Assembly: GCA_011634665.1 (NCBI GenBank)
Contig: WAEK01000001.1
Coordinates: 3,160,001 to 3,224,000 of the forward strand
Direction: 5' to 3'
DNA: 64,000 nt
Origin: Mortierella sp. BCC40632
Taxonomy: Eukaryota > Mortierellomycota > Mortierellomycetes > Mortierellales > Mortierellaceae
The notes under the pieces were generated by a model. The model made no database searches. It saw nothing but the letters and a program-made list of their open reading frames with translations, and was not told the origin of the DNA. Below, one piece after another: positions 1-12,913 of the stretch. How positions within the stretch are numbered: the first letter of the stretch is position 1; each line of letters starts with the position of its first letter. The position numbers and the translations under genes are program-made.

Positions 1-1074
1 GCAACTGCCCGTCCATCCCAGGGCAGAGAAGGTATCGTTATCCAGTTGCTCTCTCCTCATTTTTTTCTGGCGCTACTCAGTAGTCTCTTTGGGCAGTTGG
101 CTAGTGGATGGATGACGAGGCATCCAGTGCTGCAGCAAAAGGAGGAAAAAAAGCGAGGGCCGGAAAGTTTAATTCGCCCTTCGGACAGTCGTCCACTCGA
201 GGCGCCTTTTTTTCCATATGACAGCCGATAGACCACTCTATCCGATTCAAACTAGCAGTCCCCCTCCTCCTCTCTCCCACTCCTTGCCTCGTGCAAGATC
301 TGCTCCTGCGACGCCCGTGTGCCCGACCAGTTCGTTCTCATTCTCTCTCTCTTGGATCTGCTGCACCGGTGGCCACCATGGCCACCCCCTCCCTCTTTCC
401 TTCTCTTCTCACTCACCCTTCCTACCCCTTCTCTTACCCCTCCTTCTACCTCCTCCTACTCCTCCTCTTTTCTCGCTTTCCGAGATTCGGTCAGGTCCTG
501 CCTAATCCAACCGCAGTCGACGGCCCGATAATCGGCCTCGCCGCAGATATATAAACCTCGGCTTGACCTCCCCTCGGCCTCCGCTTTTTCTCCTCCTCTT
601 CCTCTCTCGCTCTTGCTCTTTTCTCTTTCTCTCTTTTCTCTCTTTCTTTCTCTCCCCCACTCTGACTCGTCTTGTCTTTTTTGTTCTTTGTTCGCCTTGT
701 GCACTCTGTATCTTTACACTTTACCCCACCCTCCACTCTCCTCCCACTCCAACACGCCATCCTTCCTTTTGACTCCCCAAAGAGACTGCTCACCTCTTTT
801 TATTGTCTAAAGTCGGATCCGTTGTCGTTGCCATTGTAGCATCAATACCTTGTACATTCTAACGCTGTCCTCCCACTCACCCACTCATCCACTTACCCAC
901 CACCACCACCACCGCCACTACCTCTTTACCCTCATTCACACACATACACCCATTTGTATCTACTCTTTGTTGATTCACCACTCGATATCATTTCTCCGCC
1001 ACATTTTGCACTGCACCACTCTTCTAGTATTGCCACCACTTTGACTTTTTTGCCCATTAATCACACCTGCAGCC
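1..1074 (+). promoter_or_regulatory. GLT1 upstream region and pyrimidine-rich 5' leader
   Basis: No gene is supported here. A good TATA element (TATATAAA) lies at 548-555, about 520 bp before the GLT1 start codon. From about 560 to 1070 the plus strand is strongly C/T-rich, which is common in leaders of highly expressed fungal genes. Open frames in this stretch are Ser/Pro/Leu low-complexity translations of that C/T bias. Transcription start is inferred, not seen; a leader intron is possible. Confidence 0.5.
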
Positions 1075-4000
1075 ATGGATAACTTCATGACCATGAACAA
1101 TGTCGAGAGCAACGGCTCTTGGGCTCATGCCCTGCCCGTTGCCCAGGGTCTCTACAACCCAGAGAACGAGAAGGATTCGTGTGGTGTCGGCTTCATCGCC
1201 AACATCAAGGGCGAGAGCTCTCACCACATTCTCAAAGATGCCGCCCATATCCTTTGCAACATGGTACGTTCCATCTCCTTCCGCCACACATTTGCATTCA
1301 CACCTACTCGACATCTACATGTCACCTGCCGATTATGATCCTTTCTCTATCGTCTTTTTACTCAGTCCGTGCGTGTTCTCTCTTTTGTTCAACCTTTGCC
1401 TGGATACTCATCCTCTTTTCCACCTCTGCATGCATGCATCGATGCATTCCTACTTTTGTCATGGATAGACTCACCGTGGTGCCACCAGTGCCGACCCACG
1501 CGACGGTGACGGTGCCGGAGTCATGACAGGTATTCCTCACACATTTATGGTCGAGGAGGCTGCCCGTCTAGGAATCACTCTTCCTGCCAAGGGCGAGTAC
1601 GCTGTCGGCAACGTCTTCCTCCGACCAGACGAGCCCCATGTGCGTGAGCAAAAGTCGATCTTCGAGTCGATCGCTCAACAGAATGGTCTTAAGGTCCTTG
1701 GCTGGCGTCTTGTCCCCGTCGATAACTCGATCTTGGGTCCCTCGGCCAAGTCGAAGGAGCCATCCATCCAACAGCCCTTCGTCGTCCTCGACCCTGCTGT
1801 CCACGCCACGTTCGATAACAAGCTCTTCCACAGACAGTTGTACCTGTTGCGCAAGCAATCGACGCACGCGATCACTCTCAAGAACTGGTTCTACATCTGT
1901 TCTCTCTCGAACCAGAACATTGTCTTCAAGGGTCAGCTCTCGCCCGTGCAGGTGTACAGTTTCTTCTACGATCTGCAGAATCACCAGTACCAGACCCACT
2001 TTGCTCTGGTCCACTCTCGATTCTCGACCAACACCTTCCCTTCATGGGACCGTGCCCAACCCATGCGCTGGGCTGCTCACAATGGTATGTTACTTTCGTC
2101 TTTTCTCATTTTCCCATGCCTCGCGGATAATGATAGTGGTAGTGGGAGCAGTTGTCCAATGGGCCAGATTATCATATGAGTAATTTACCGTTTGGAGAAA
2201 AGGAAAAGGAAAAAGCAAAAAAAGAGGGTCTTGCGTTGAGTGCCATATCTCGGGTCACTTGGCCGGACAGTCCAAGGGTGCGGCCGAGGCTTGGAGAGAG
2301 AGTTCTTCCTCGTCTTGCCGATAGGCAAAGATATGCACTGCGACACGAACCTTGCGGCCATGGCGGATTAGAGTTTTCGCTGCAGCAGTTAATTCTCCTT
2401 GGGTGTGTGTGTGATGTCCAGCGAGCGTGGGCAGCCAATCAGGGCGACTCATCTTATCTTGGGTCGTTTCCCTCGCCTGCTTTCCGAGCCCGCAGGATGC
2501 GCGGGTGACTTCCCTGCCCGCTCTTGCCTCACCACAAAGTTCGCTCGCCATGTGACATCTGTCCTACCCCGCATCCTGTCAACCCAGTTAAGGTTTTGGT
2601 TGTGCATGTCCAACTCACATCCTCTGTCTTCCTTCTCTCCCCTCCCCCAATGACGAACGACGACATCTTGATCCACTTTCAGGTGAAATTAACACCCTTC
2701 GCGGCAACAAGAACTGGATGAGAGCCCGTGAGGGCGTCATGTCCTCGGATTACTTTGGCTCGGATTTACAGAAGCTTTTCCCTATTATTGAGGATGGTGG
2801 TTCCGACTCGTCAGCCTTTGACAACGTCCTCGAGTTGCTTGTCATCAATGGCGTCCTCTCTTTACCCGAGGCCATCATGATGATGTTGCCCGAAGCATGG
2901 CAGTCAAACAAGAACATGGAGCCCGAGAAGAAGGCCTGGTACGAATGGGCTGCCTGTCTCATGGAGCCCTATGATGGTCCTGGTAAGCTATCTTGACTCG
3001 TACTTCTCCATTGTTTGCTACAAAAAAAAAAAAAAAAAAAAAAAAAAACGGAAAGCCGAATGATCTGCATCTGACTTTAGAATAATCCTTCTTTCGTCTC
3101 AGCTCTTATGACCTTCTCCGATGGCCGTTACTGTGGTGCTTCGCTTGATCGCAACGGTCTCCGCCCCTGCCGTTTCTACAAGACCACTGATGGTCTTATG
3201 ATCTGTGCCTCCGAAGTCGGTACTGTCAACATTGCTCCTGAACGTGTTCTCGAGAAGGGTCGTCTCCAGCCTGGAAAGATGCTGTTGGTCGATACTGTTG
3301 AGGGCCGTGTTGTGGATGACCGTGAGCTCAAGCTTTCCTTCGCCGCTCGCCAGAACTTCCGTAAATGGGTTGATGAGCAGATGGTCTCAATGGATCAGGT
3401 TGTTGAAGCCGCTCCCAAGGTTGATGTCATGTCGACTCTGGACAATGTTCCTCTTACCCAGGATCCTCGCCTTCTCGCCTTCAAGCTTACCATTGAGCAG
3501 CTGAACCTCTTGTTGACACCCATGACCACGGACGGAAAGGAGGCTCTGGGATCCATGGGTAACGATGCTCCTCTAGCCTGTCTTGCCTTGGAGCCTCAAA
3601 TCATCTACGACTACTTCCGTCAGCTCTTTGCTCAGGTCACCAACCCTCCCATTGATCCTATCCGTGAGGAAATTGTCATGAGCTTGGAGTGCTATGTTGG
3701 ACCCGAGGGCAACATTTTGGAGATGGATCAGAGCCAGTGCCACAAGTTGCGCCTTCCTACTCCAGTTCTTTCGGTCGCCGAAATGGAGGCCATCAAGAGC
3801 CTGGAGAAGACTCGCCCTGACTGGAAGACCCGAGTGATCGATATCACTTATCCCAAGTCTGAGGGTCCCTCGGGATACTTGCCTTGCCTTGAACGCGTCT
3901 GCTCCGAGGTCTCCGAGGCTATCAACGCCGGTGTCAAGATTGTTGTCCTCTCGGACCGTGCCACCAGCATTGACCGTGTTGCCATCTCGGCTTTGATTGC

Positions 4001-7000
4001 TACTGGTGGTGTCCACCACTACCTCGTCGGTATGAAGCAGCGTTCTCGAGTTGCCATTGCTGTCGAGACCGCTGAGGCCCGTGAAGTTCATCACGCCTGT
4101 GTTCTCATTGGATATGGTGCCGATATGAGTAAGTTGCCCAAACCTTCTTTTTCCATGGTTTATGCTAAAGTGAATGGTGTAAAAGGCTATAAGCCATTCT
4201 AACAATGACAACCACACCCTTTCGAACTATAATCTAGTCTGCTCCTATCTCGCTCAGGAGGCTATTCTGAAGCTCTACCGCGAGAACTCGATCCGCTCTG
4301 AAGCCGGACCTGAGAAGCTGATCAAGAACTTCATCAAGGCTACCAGCAACGGTATTCTGAAGGTTATGTCCAAGATGGGTATCTCTACCCTTCAGTCATA
4401 CAAGGGTGCTCAGATCTTTGAGGCTCTTGGTCTCGATGATCCAGTCATTGCTCGTTCTTTTGCTGGAACTGCCTCGAGAATCAAGGGCGTTGGCTTCGAC
4501 CTTCTTGCCCTTGATGCCTTTGCACTCCACGAGCGCGCCTGGCCCAGCCGTGATACGGTCGCCATCGAGGGTATCCCAGAGTCTGGTGATTACCACTGGC
4601 GCAATGGAGCAATCCCTCATATTAACGATCCCGCGGGTATTGCCAACCTGCAGGATGCTGTCCGTCGCAAGAACGACAATGCCTACCAGGCCTACTCTCA
4701 GAACGCATTTGAGCAGATCAAGAGCTGTACTCTCCGTGGTATGCTTGAGTTTGACTTCTCCAAGGGTACACCCATCTCGATCGACGAGGTTGAGCCTTGG
4801 AATGAGATTGCCAGACGTTTCTGCACTGGTGCTATGAGTTACGGCTCCATTTCTATGGAGGCTCACAGCACCCTGTCCGTTGCCATGAACCGTATTGGAG
4901 GCAAGTCCAACTCCGGAGAGGGTGGTGAGGATCCTACGCGTTCGATTCCCAGGGACAACGGTGACTCGCTCCGTTCGGCCATCAAGCAGATTGCCTCGGG
5001 ACGTTTCGGTGTCACTTCCTACTACCTGTCTGACGCAGAGGAGATCCAGATCAAGATGGCTCAGGGAGCCAAGCCCGGAGAGGGTGGTGAATTGCCGTAA
5101 GTTTCCTTGCACACAGTTTCTTTGTATTTAGAACGGGTGAAAAAGAAGCAGAAGAACATGTGAAATTCCGCATCCGCCCGAATGATTCAGCTAGACTAAC
5201 GAACCTTCCTGCTCGGTATTGATGGTCCCTGAACTCTAAAAAAATAGTGGCCATAAGGTTTCTGACGAGATCGGCAAGACGCGTCATTCGACCCCTGGTG
5301 TCGGTCTTATTTCGCCTCCTCCTCACCACGATATCTACTCTATTGAGGATTTGAAGCAGCTTATCTATGATGCTAAGGCTGCCAACCCCCGCGCCAGAAT
5401 CTCTGTTAAGCTTGTTTCCGAGGTTGGTGTCGGTGTCATTGCTAGTGGTGTTGCTAAGGCCAAGGCCGACCACATCCTGATCTCGGGTCACGACGGTGGT
5501 ACGGGTGCTTCCCGCTGGACTGGTATCAAGTACGCTGGTCTTCCTTGGGAGTTGGGTCTGGCCGAGACTCATCAGACCTTGGTCCTGAACGACCTCCGTG
5601 GTCGTGTGGTCGTCCAGACAGATGGTCAGATCCGTACTGGTCGTGATGTTGCTATTGCCTGCTTGCTCGGTGCTGAGGAGTGGGGCTTCGCCACAACACC
5701 CTTGATTGCCATGGGATGCACCATGATGCGTAAGTGCCACTTGAACACCTGCCCTGTCGGTATTGCTACTCAGGATCCTTATCTCCGTGACAAGTTTTCC
5801 GGATCGCCCGAGCACGTTATCAACTTCTTCTACTATGTTGCTGAGGAACTCCGTGGCATCATGGCTAAGCTCGGTTTCCGCTCCATCAACGAGATGGTTG
5901 GTCGCACTGATGTGCTGATGGTTGATGAGACCCGTCGCACAATCAAGACTGCCAACATTGACTTGACCCCGATCCTCACCCCCGCCTTCACCCTTCGTCC
6001 TGGTGCTGCTACCTACAATGTTCGCAAGCAGGAGCACATGCACTACACTCGCCTTGACAACAAGTTCATCAGCGAGGCTCAGGACGCTTTGGAGACTGGC
6101 AAGCGTGTGGTTCTGGAGGGCAGAGTTGTGAACACGGATCGCGCTCTTGGAACAACTGTCTCGTACCATGTCAGCAGCCGCTATGGATTGCAGGGACTTC
6201 CCGATGACACCATCCATATCAACTTGAAGGGTTCGGCTGGTCAGTCGCTCGGTGCCTGGTTGGCTCCTGGTGTGACTATCGAGCTCGAGGGTGACTCGAA
6301 CGATTACGTCGGAAAGGGTCTCTCAGGCGGTCGCCTGATCGTCTACCCACCCAAGGTCTCAACCTTCAAGAACGAGGAGAACGTCATTATTGGAAACACT
6401 TGTTTGTACGGTGCCACCAGCGGCAAGGCTTTCTTTGGCGGTATCGCTGCCGAGCGTTTCGCCGTCCGTAACTCGGGTGCGACTGCTGTGGTTGAGGGTA
6501 CGGGTGATCATGGATGCGAGTACATGACGGGTGGTCGTGTTGTTGTCCTGGGATCCACTGGACGCAACTTTGCTGCCGGTATGTCTGGTGGTATCGCTTA
6601 TGTCCTTGATTTGGCCGGTGACTTCAAGTCCAAGGTTAATATGGAAATGGTTCAGTTCGAGACTGTGAACGAAGCCGAAGAAATTGCCTGGTTCCGTGAT
6701 CTCCTTGAGGACCACCGCCACTTCACTGGCTCTGCCGTTGCTGACCGTATTCTTAAGAACATGGGTGAGTACCTCCCCAAGATCGTCAAGGTCATGCCCA
6801 CGGACTACAAGAAGGTCTTGGAGGCCCAGCGTGCTGCTAAGCAGGCTGCCACCCAAAAGGCGATCGAGGCCCCTGCTCCTGCAGGTCCTGCCCTGACTGC
6901 TGCTCCTTTGGCCGCCAAACCCAAGCCCAACGAGCCCGCTCTTGTTGATCTCGAGGACTCGATGGTTGACGCAGATACCTACAAGAAGCGTAGCGAGATG

Positions 7001-8551
7001 GTCGACAAGGTCCGTGGTTTTATGAAGTACAAGCGTCGTGGTGATGCTTACCGCAACCCCAAGAAGCGCACCAAGGACTACAAGGAGATCACTGCTCGTC
7101 TCTCGGATGGTGAGCTCCAGGTCCAGGCTGCACGTTGCATGGACTGTGGTGTCCCCTTCTGCCAGAGCAACTCGACTGGATGCCCTATTGGCAACATTAT
7201 TCCCAAGTGGAACGATCTCGTCTTCCAGAACCAATGGGAGGAGGCTCTCAACCGTCTTTTGATGACCAACAACTTCCCCGAGTTTACGGGTCGTGTTTGC
7301 CCCGCTCCTTGCGAGGGCTCCTGTGTGTTGGGTATTAACGAGCTTCCTGTGGCGATCAAGTCGATCGAGTGTGCGATTATCGACCGCGGTTTCGAAATGG
7401 GCTGGATGAAGCCCCGTCCTCCCAAGGTCCGCACCGGAAAGCGAGTGGCCATTATCGGTTCTGGTCCTGCTGGTTTGGCTGCTGCTGATCAGCTCAACAA
7501 GGCCGGTCATTTGGTCACGGTCTATGACCGCAACGACCGTTTCGGTGGTTTGTTGATGTACGGTATCCCCAACATGAAGCTCGATAAGGGCGTTGTCCAG
7601 CGCCGCATTGATCTCATGGCTGCTGAGGGTATTCAATTTGTGCCCAGCGCCCATGTCGGAGTCACCCATGACGTGAATGCGATCCGTGAAGAGAGCGATG
7701 CCTTGGTTTTGGCCACTGGCGCTACCTGGCCTCGTGATCTCCCCATCACTAACCGCAACTTGGATGGTATCCACTTTGCCATGGAGTTCCTTCAGCTGAA
7801 CACTCAGTCTCTCTTGGACTCCGAGTTGAACGATGGAAAGTACTTGTCGGCCAAGGGCAAGCATGTTGTCGTGATTGGTGGTGGTGACACTGGATGCGAT
7901 TGTATCGCTACCGCCCTCCGTCATGGCGCTGCCTCGATTGTCAACTTTGAGTTGTTGCCCCAGCCCCCAGCTGCCCGTGCCAAGGACAACCCATGGCCCC
8001 AGTTCCCCCGTGTGTTCAAGCAGGACTACGGCCACTCGGAAGTCCAGGCCCACTTTGGCAAGGACCCTCGTGAGTACTCTATCGTGACCAAGGAGTTCGT
8101 CTCGGATGGCAATGGCAAGGTCAAGGGATTGAACACCATCCGTGTTGAGTGGACTCAGGACGCGACTGGTCGTTGGTCGATGAAGGAAGTTGCAGGATCG
8201 GAGCAGTACTTCCAGGCAGACCTTGTGTTGTTGTCCATGGGTTTCTTGGGACCTGAGGCCGAGTTGTTGAAGGCCGTTGGTGTGAAGTTGGATGGCCGAA
8301 CGAACATTGAGACGTCCAAGGGATCGTACCAGACCAGCGTCAGCGACGTCTTTGCTGCTGGTGATGCTCGCCGTGGACAATCTTTGATTGTTTGGGGTAT
8401 CAACGAGGGTCGTCAGTGCGCTCGTGAGGTCGATGAGTTCTTGGTCGGCAACACACTCCTTCCTGTCACTGGTGGTATCCAGCAGCGATCTTTGAAGGCC
8501 TTGACTTTGGAAAGTGCCCAGGTTGCTTCAGCTGCCGTCGCCACCGCCTAA
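1075..8551 (+). CDS. GLT1: Glutamate synthase (NADH), fused large and small domains
   Basis: NADH-GOGAT makes two glutamates from glutamine and 2-oxoglutarate. Exons 1075-1263, 1469-2084, 2683-2982, 3103-4128, 4238-5096 and 5248-8551 join in frame to 2097 aa, close to yeast Glt1 (about 2145). Cys36 in [14 protein letters not shown] is the expected N-terminal nucleophile of the class II glutaminase domain after removal of a 35-residue propeptide. Exon 2 restores [20 protein letters not shown]. The FMN/synthase domain carries the 3Fe-4S cysteines at about 1154, 1160 and 1165 ([15 protein letters not shown]). An Ala/Pro linker near 1540 leads to the reductase part, with 4Fe-4S cysteines (CMDCGVPFC from about 1627; CPAPCEGSC), an FAD GxGxxG ([12 protein letters not shown], about 1730) and an NADH site ([10 protein letters not shown], about 1870). 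Assignment is firm; the start fits the propeptide rule. Confidence 0.97.
3022..3048 (+). repeat. A27 homopolymer inside GLT1 intron 3
   Basis: An uninterrupted run of 27 A sits in the intron between GLT1 exons 3 and 4. It is one of about 20 such tracts in this window, in introns and intergenic DNA. Confidence 0.95.
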
Positions 8552-8901
8552 AGGAAAACGGAAATGCAAAAAGAGAAAAAAGAAAAAAGAAAAAGAAAAA
8601 AAAGGGGGCATAGCAAGAAAGAGCATATATTCTAATGGAGGACGAATGAGAAGGGTAGGACATCGCCCAGTCAAGGAGAGCAATCTCTCTCTAGAATCTT
8701 GAAAGGTCGACACCATTGAGCCGGAGTCCGGTCTTGTCTGAGAAGTCTAGTAGGAGAGTTTTTTTCTTTTGTCCGAGCCAATCCTTCTCTCAAGTATACA
8801 TAGCACACAAATACCTTTTGGTTCTCTTTCTTCTGCTCTAGTCCCATTGTGCACAAACTCACTCCATTGTAACATAGTTAGTTCAACCAAGCATAGAATT
8901 C

Positions 8902-8938
<37 letters not shown>

Positions 8939-11263
8939 GAGCCTTGAGCAAACTTGCATTTTTTTTTCCAGCTCCTGGAAGTCGGAAATATCTTTTCATG
9001 AGTGAAAAGCCGAGATAGGCAGTCAGAGTTCGCATCGCCGACTACATCCGCATTCCACAGACTTTCTCTCCGTTATCAACATGACTCGGGGACGAGGACC
9101 TTATCTTGATAGACTTGATTGAGAGGAAGAACAACTTCTGATCATGCATGATTCAAAATCCCCACGAAAGAGAAATTTGGAAGGCAAAAAAAAAAAAAAA
9201 AAAAAGAAGTCAGCTCTCCAAGGCTGGATGGGTGATAAGTTCGCTATCTCCAATCGAACGACCAAACAAAAAACAAACAAAAAACAAACAACACCAGGGA
9301 TCTCAGAAGGGTAGTCAATTTACTTTTTGGAAAAAAAAAAAAAAAAAAATAGCCCTCCTATTCAAAGATAACTTCATTTTTTTTTGAGATGCTCGATCCA
9401 GGAATTTTTTTATCCGCAAGCCATTGGCTTGATTCCGTCAATTTCCACTGACTTTAGAAAGTCTAGACACTACACTCTACACTGTCACCTACCTTCCTAA
9501 CATTTACTTAGCATCTAAGTAGAATGCCTGTGTATGTGGAGAGGAGAGGCGAGCGAGGCAATATCTAAACCTAGCCACTTTATAACAGCACACACACACA
9601 CACACACAACGCTCAAAAAAAGGCTCATACTCTCATTGTGTCAACCTACACTTTTAGGTCCAGTGTCCCCGAGTCCATTTCTGGATAGGGAGGAATAGAC
9701 GCGTCGCTTTTATCATTAAATGATGGAGTGACTATTGCTTGACCCAAGACTGATCCAGAGTGCAGAGGTTCTAAAAATGCGTAGCTCACTCTCTCGTTTC
9801 TTCAGTTGCTATTAAAATGAATGCTGGGTAGTCAAGTCCCAAAAAAAAAAAAAAAAAAAAAAAAAAACATATATATAAATATATATAGGAGATGGAGATG
9901 GAAGCGGCTAACGATCGAGTGTAACGTGGAGGTCAGTGGAGCTTGTATTTTAAAGGTTCTCAGATCCCCTCTGCTCAACTCTTTTTGAAGCAACACTGAG
10001 ACCATCCCCGCCCTTGAGAAAAAAAAAAACAAAAGGTTATTGTCCAATTAGGCACCAGGGCAAGACTGAACCAAACACTAGAGTTCCTCTTCGGGATTCC
10101 TTGACCAAGTCCAGAATAGCCCCAATTGTGGCATTCTATAATGCCGGGTTAGACGTGGATGGATCTGATGTCTTATATGTTCATGAACAGACTAGGCCTG
10201 GTTTCTGGGGTTAAAGTGAGGAATACACGCGCTTCGCAACCGTGTCTGGATGATAAGTACGAAAATATATAAAAAACTGTTCCCATTGGCATTGAACAAC
10301 TGCATCAGCACCATGGCCCCCGACCCAATCATTATTTCTTTATACCAGACAAAGCTAAGGTTTTGTATTAAAAACGGGATGCGAAGAGTGAAGAAAGAGG
10401 CAGTGAAGAACCGCATGTTAGGCTATGGGTCCATGTTAGAGACTCATACCCTCATCATCAGCAATCCGATCAAGAGACACAAAGTCTTGATACCGCGCAC
10501 GTTTAATTCAAAGAAAGTTCGCTTGGTTCAACTGGTTGTCACCCAGGTCAGAGAAACCCCGCAACTGAACTGGTCAAGTGTTTCTCTCCATTTCTGTCAT
10601 TGGATTTGCTGCTATAATCTCGCTCCCATTTCCTTTCACTACTATTTTGGCCGCCTTGTCTTTCTTAGGCTACGTAGTAACTTGTGTGGAGATTACACCA
10701 AGACACAGACGGAACCTTATGAAAGTATCTTATCCGTTACTACAAGAAGTGATCTGGAAGATGTCATTAGTATGCTCATAGATGGACTAAAGTGATTTGG
10801 AGTTTATCAGAAAGACAGTCTTTGTAACCATCTCAGTAGAGTTGTAATCGATGAGCATAGTCGTGGGTAGTCAACCGAAAAAAAAAAAAAAAAAAAAAAA
10901 AAAAGACTAAAAAGACTGAGGAACAGATCTTCCAGATGTCACTCGCGAGATCGTCCCTTTTTTTGTTCAATTCCTCTCCAATGCACCAACCGAAGATATC
11001 CTTGTCCGACTACATCGATATCATATCATCACGCCCTACGATTATCCTCTCTTTCTCAATTTCTTCCTACATATACTCCCCTAATCCACAATTTTTTTTT
11101 TTTGGTTGGTTTTGTTTTATTCTCTTTGGTCGGTTCCTTTCTGTCCGCTCAAAAGTCTAGACCTCCGCGCATCCAGAAATTTCCCAAGGCACCACTTGTA
11201 GCAGAAAGAGAGATGTGGAGGAGAAAGGGGGGGTGGGACAGCAGTCAAGGGACACGCACAAGC
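8552..11263. other. Gene-poor AT-rich intergenic region
   Basis: 2.7 kb between the GLT1 stop and the last eL38 exon. It holds several homopolymers (A runs near 8905-8933, 9841-9867 and 10879-10904) and a (CA)n run near 9589-9608. An open frame of 181 codons at 10250-10795 has no recognisable domain, and an overlapping frame gives a hydrophobic stretch; neither is supported as a gene. No tRNA or rRNA was recognised. Confidence 0.6.
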
Positions 11264-12010
11264 TTAGTTCTTGATGTTCTCGATAGCGAGGGCTAATAGA
11301 TTCCAAAAAAAGAGACAGAAATTAAGTCAGAAATGGTTGTTGTTCTTTGTGTTTTTCTTCTTTTCCTTGTCTATAACGTTTGTCACAAAAAAAAAAAAGG
11401 GGGGAGATAACTTACTGGGGGGAAGAGACTGCTTGAGCTTCTCGGCCTTGGCAGCATCGTTGATGACGAGAGTGTACAAGTAGCGAGAGCAGCGGACCTT
11501 GAACTTGGTCTGGCTGCCGTTCTTCTTGATGCGGCCGGCTATAAAGTGAGATGATATCCCAATGGGAAGTTGAAAAAAAAAAAAGAAACGTAAGGAATGG
11601 GTTGAGAATATAAAGCGGGGAGGGAGGAGTGAAGTCGCGAGGAATCCTTTGCGCACGATAGGATGGCAGCGTTTTGGTGGTATATGATCCAAAAACAAAC
11701 ATGGCCAGCTGATCTGTCGACAGTGGCAAGTTGCTTGGCTTCAGCGCCTTTTTTGAACTGGCAACTGTCGGGAATAAAATGTCGCCTATGGTGAAATAGG
11801 TGGTCCAGTGCACTGTGAACGATGTTATTCCATCCTGCTTCACTGTTTTGTGGTGGATAGCTGTATCCTGAGCCGGATTGAAACGCTGGCGGAAAGGGAG
11901 AGGACTAGGAAAGACTTTTTTTTTTTTTTTTTTTTAAAAAAAAACATACACCGGGCGTCCTTTCTGCGAGCAATCTCGAGGAACTGCTTGATGTCTTGAA
12001 CTTGCTTAGG
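11264..12010 (-). CDS. RPL38: 60S ribosomal protein L38 (eL38), start exon unresolved
   Basis: Component of the large ribosomal subunit. Three minus-strand exons, 11950-12010, 11416-11538 and 11264-11292, give a protein that starts [20 protein letters not shown], contains [20 protein letters not shown] and ends [16 protein letters not shown]. It closely follows eukaryotic eL38 over its full ~70 residues. Donors are GTATGT and GTAAGT; the last exon is only 29 nt. The first exon begins at Pro2 directly after an AG, with an in-frame TAG just upstream, so the ATG must lie in a further exon at higher coordinates, as in many fungal ribosomal protein genes. The best candidate is an ATG at 12793-12795 followed by GTCAGT, giving a 781 bp intron, but that donor is weak. 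Old mobile DNA lies just beyond it. Identity is certain; the 5' end is not. Confidence 0.9.
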
Positions 12011-12913
12011 CTAAGTAGTTGTAGGATAGGATTCCCCGATTGGTTGAAAAAGAGAAAAAAGAAATATGTCCATCGAGTCAGCTGATTGATTCGGACGTGT
12101 TTGATTTTCTGGTTCATGGTTTGATGGGCCGAGGAGGAAGGGGAGAGGATCGATCTTTGGTTGCTCGAGGGAGGTAGTCTTTTCATCGGTGGTGCTGTAT
12201 TGCCTCCGATCCAAGTCAGCAACGGCATTGCTTTGATGCTATTCCATCCTGTCCAGATTGCTGATTGCCTCCCCTCTCTCATACACGCAATAGAGCACAA
12301 AGCGGACCACTCAGCGAGCCACACTTGTGATAATTGGGATCCTCTTTGATTTTTTCGCCATGTTGAAGAGATCGCATGGTATGCTGCTAAAAACCCCAGC
12401 TGGAAGAGAGGCTGATCCTGGACCGGTCTCTCAAAAAGTATGGAGCATGGCGATTTGATTAATGCGAGCGGGAAAGCATGCTCCTGTTGGTCGAGATCTC
12501 TCATCCGAGATGTATGATGGGAAATCCAGGTGTAACAGGATAGACTCAATTATCCCAGTGAATGACCGGGATCCGTCTGAATCGATGATCATCCTGAAAG
12601 AAAAGAAAAAAATGCCGATTTGTGCCGAAACAAGCTCTCCAGTGTTTTGTCACAGGTAAAGATCGATGGATGTGATAGCGTTGTGTTGTTGGATGGATCG
12701 ATGATTTGCATATCTCCCCACTCTCTGCTCTTGTATCCGCCCCTCTTTCGAAGATCTCCAGGCACTCTGGCAGCACAGAGGCGCTGTCACTGACCATCCT
12801 GTCCAAAAGAAATTTTGTTGGAAAAGAAGGAGCAATGACAGGGCACTGACGCTAAAAATAAAATCCAAGAGTGAAGGACACCCTTAAGAAGGCCGAAAAA
12901 AAGTTATGGAGGT
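12011..12913. other. eL38 first intron / 5' region
   Basis: Read on the minus strand this should be the eL38 intron that follows the start codon. The only in-range ATG followed by a plausible donor is at 12793-12795 (ATG then GTCAGT). No other coding signal was recognised; the long minus-strand open frame overlapping it has no domain. Confidence 0.4.

Noticed and set aside
5051..6217. 388-codon minus-strand frame opposite GLT1
   Set aside because: Also an antisense shadow; it crosses a GLT1 intron.
6359..8380. 673-codon minus-strand frame opposite GLT1
   Set aside because: Antisense shadow of a highly biased coding exon; no recognisable protein.
10250..10795. 181-codon open frame, with an overlapping frame giving a membrane-like segment (GFAAIISLPFPFTTILAALS)
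   Set aside because: No domain, no supported splice partners, and two competing frames in AT-rich DNA; treated as chance.
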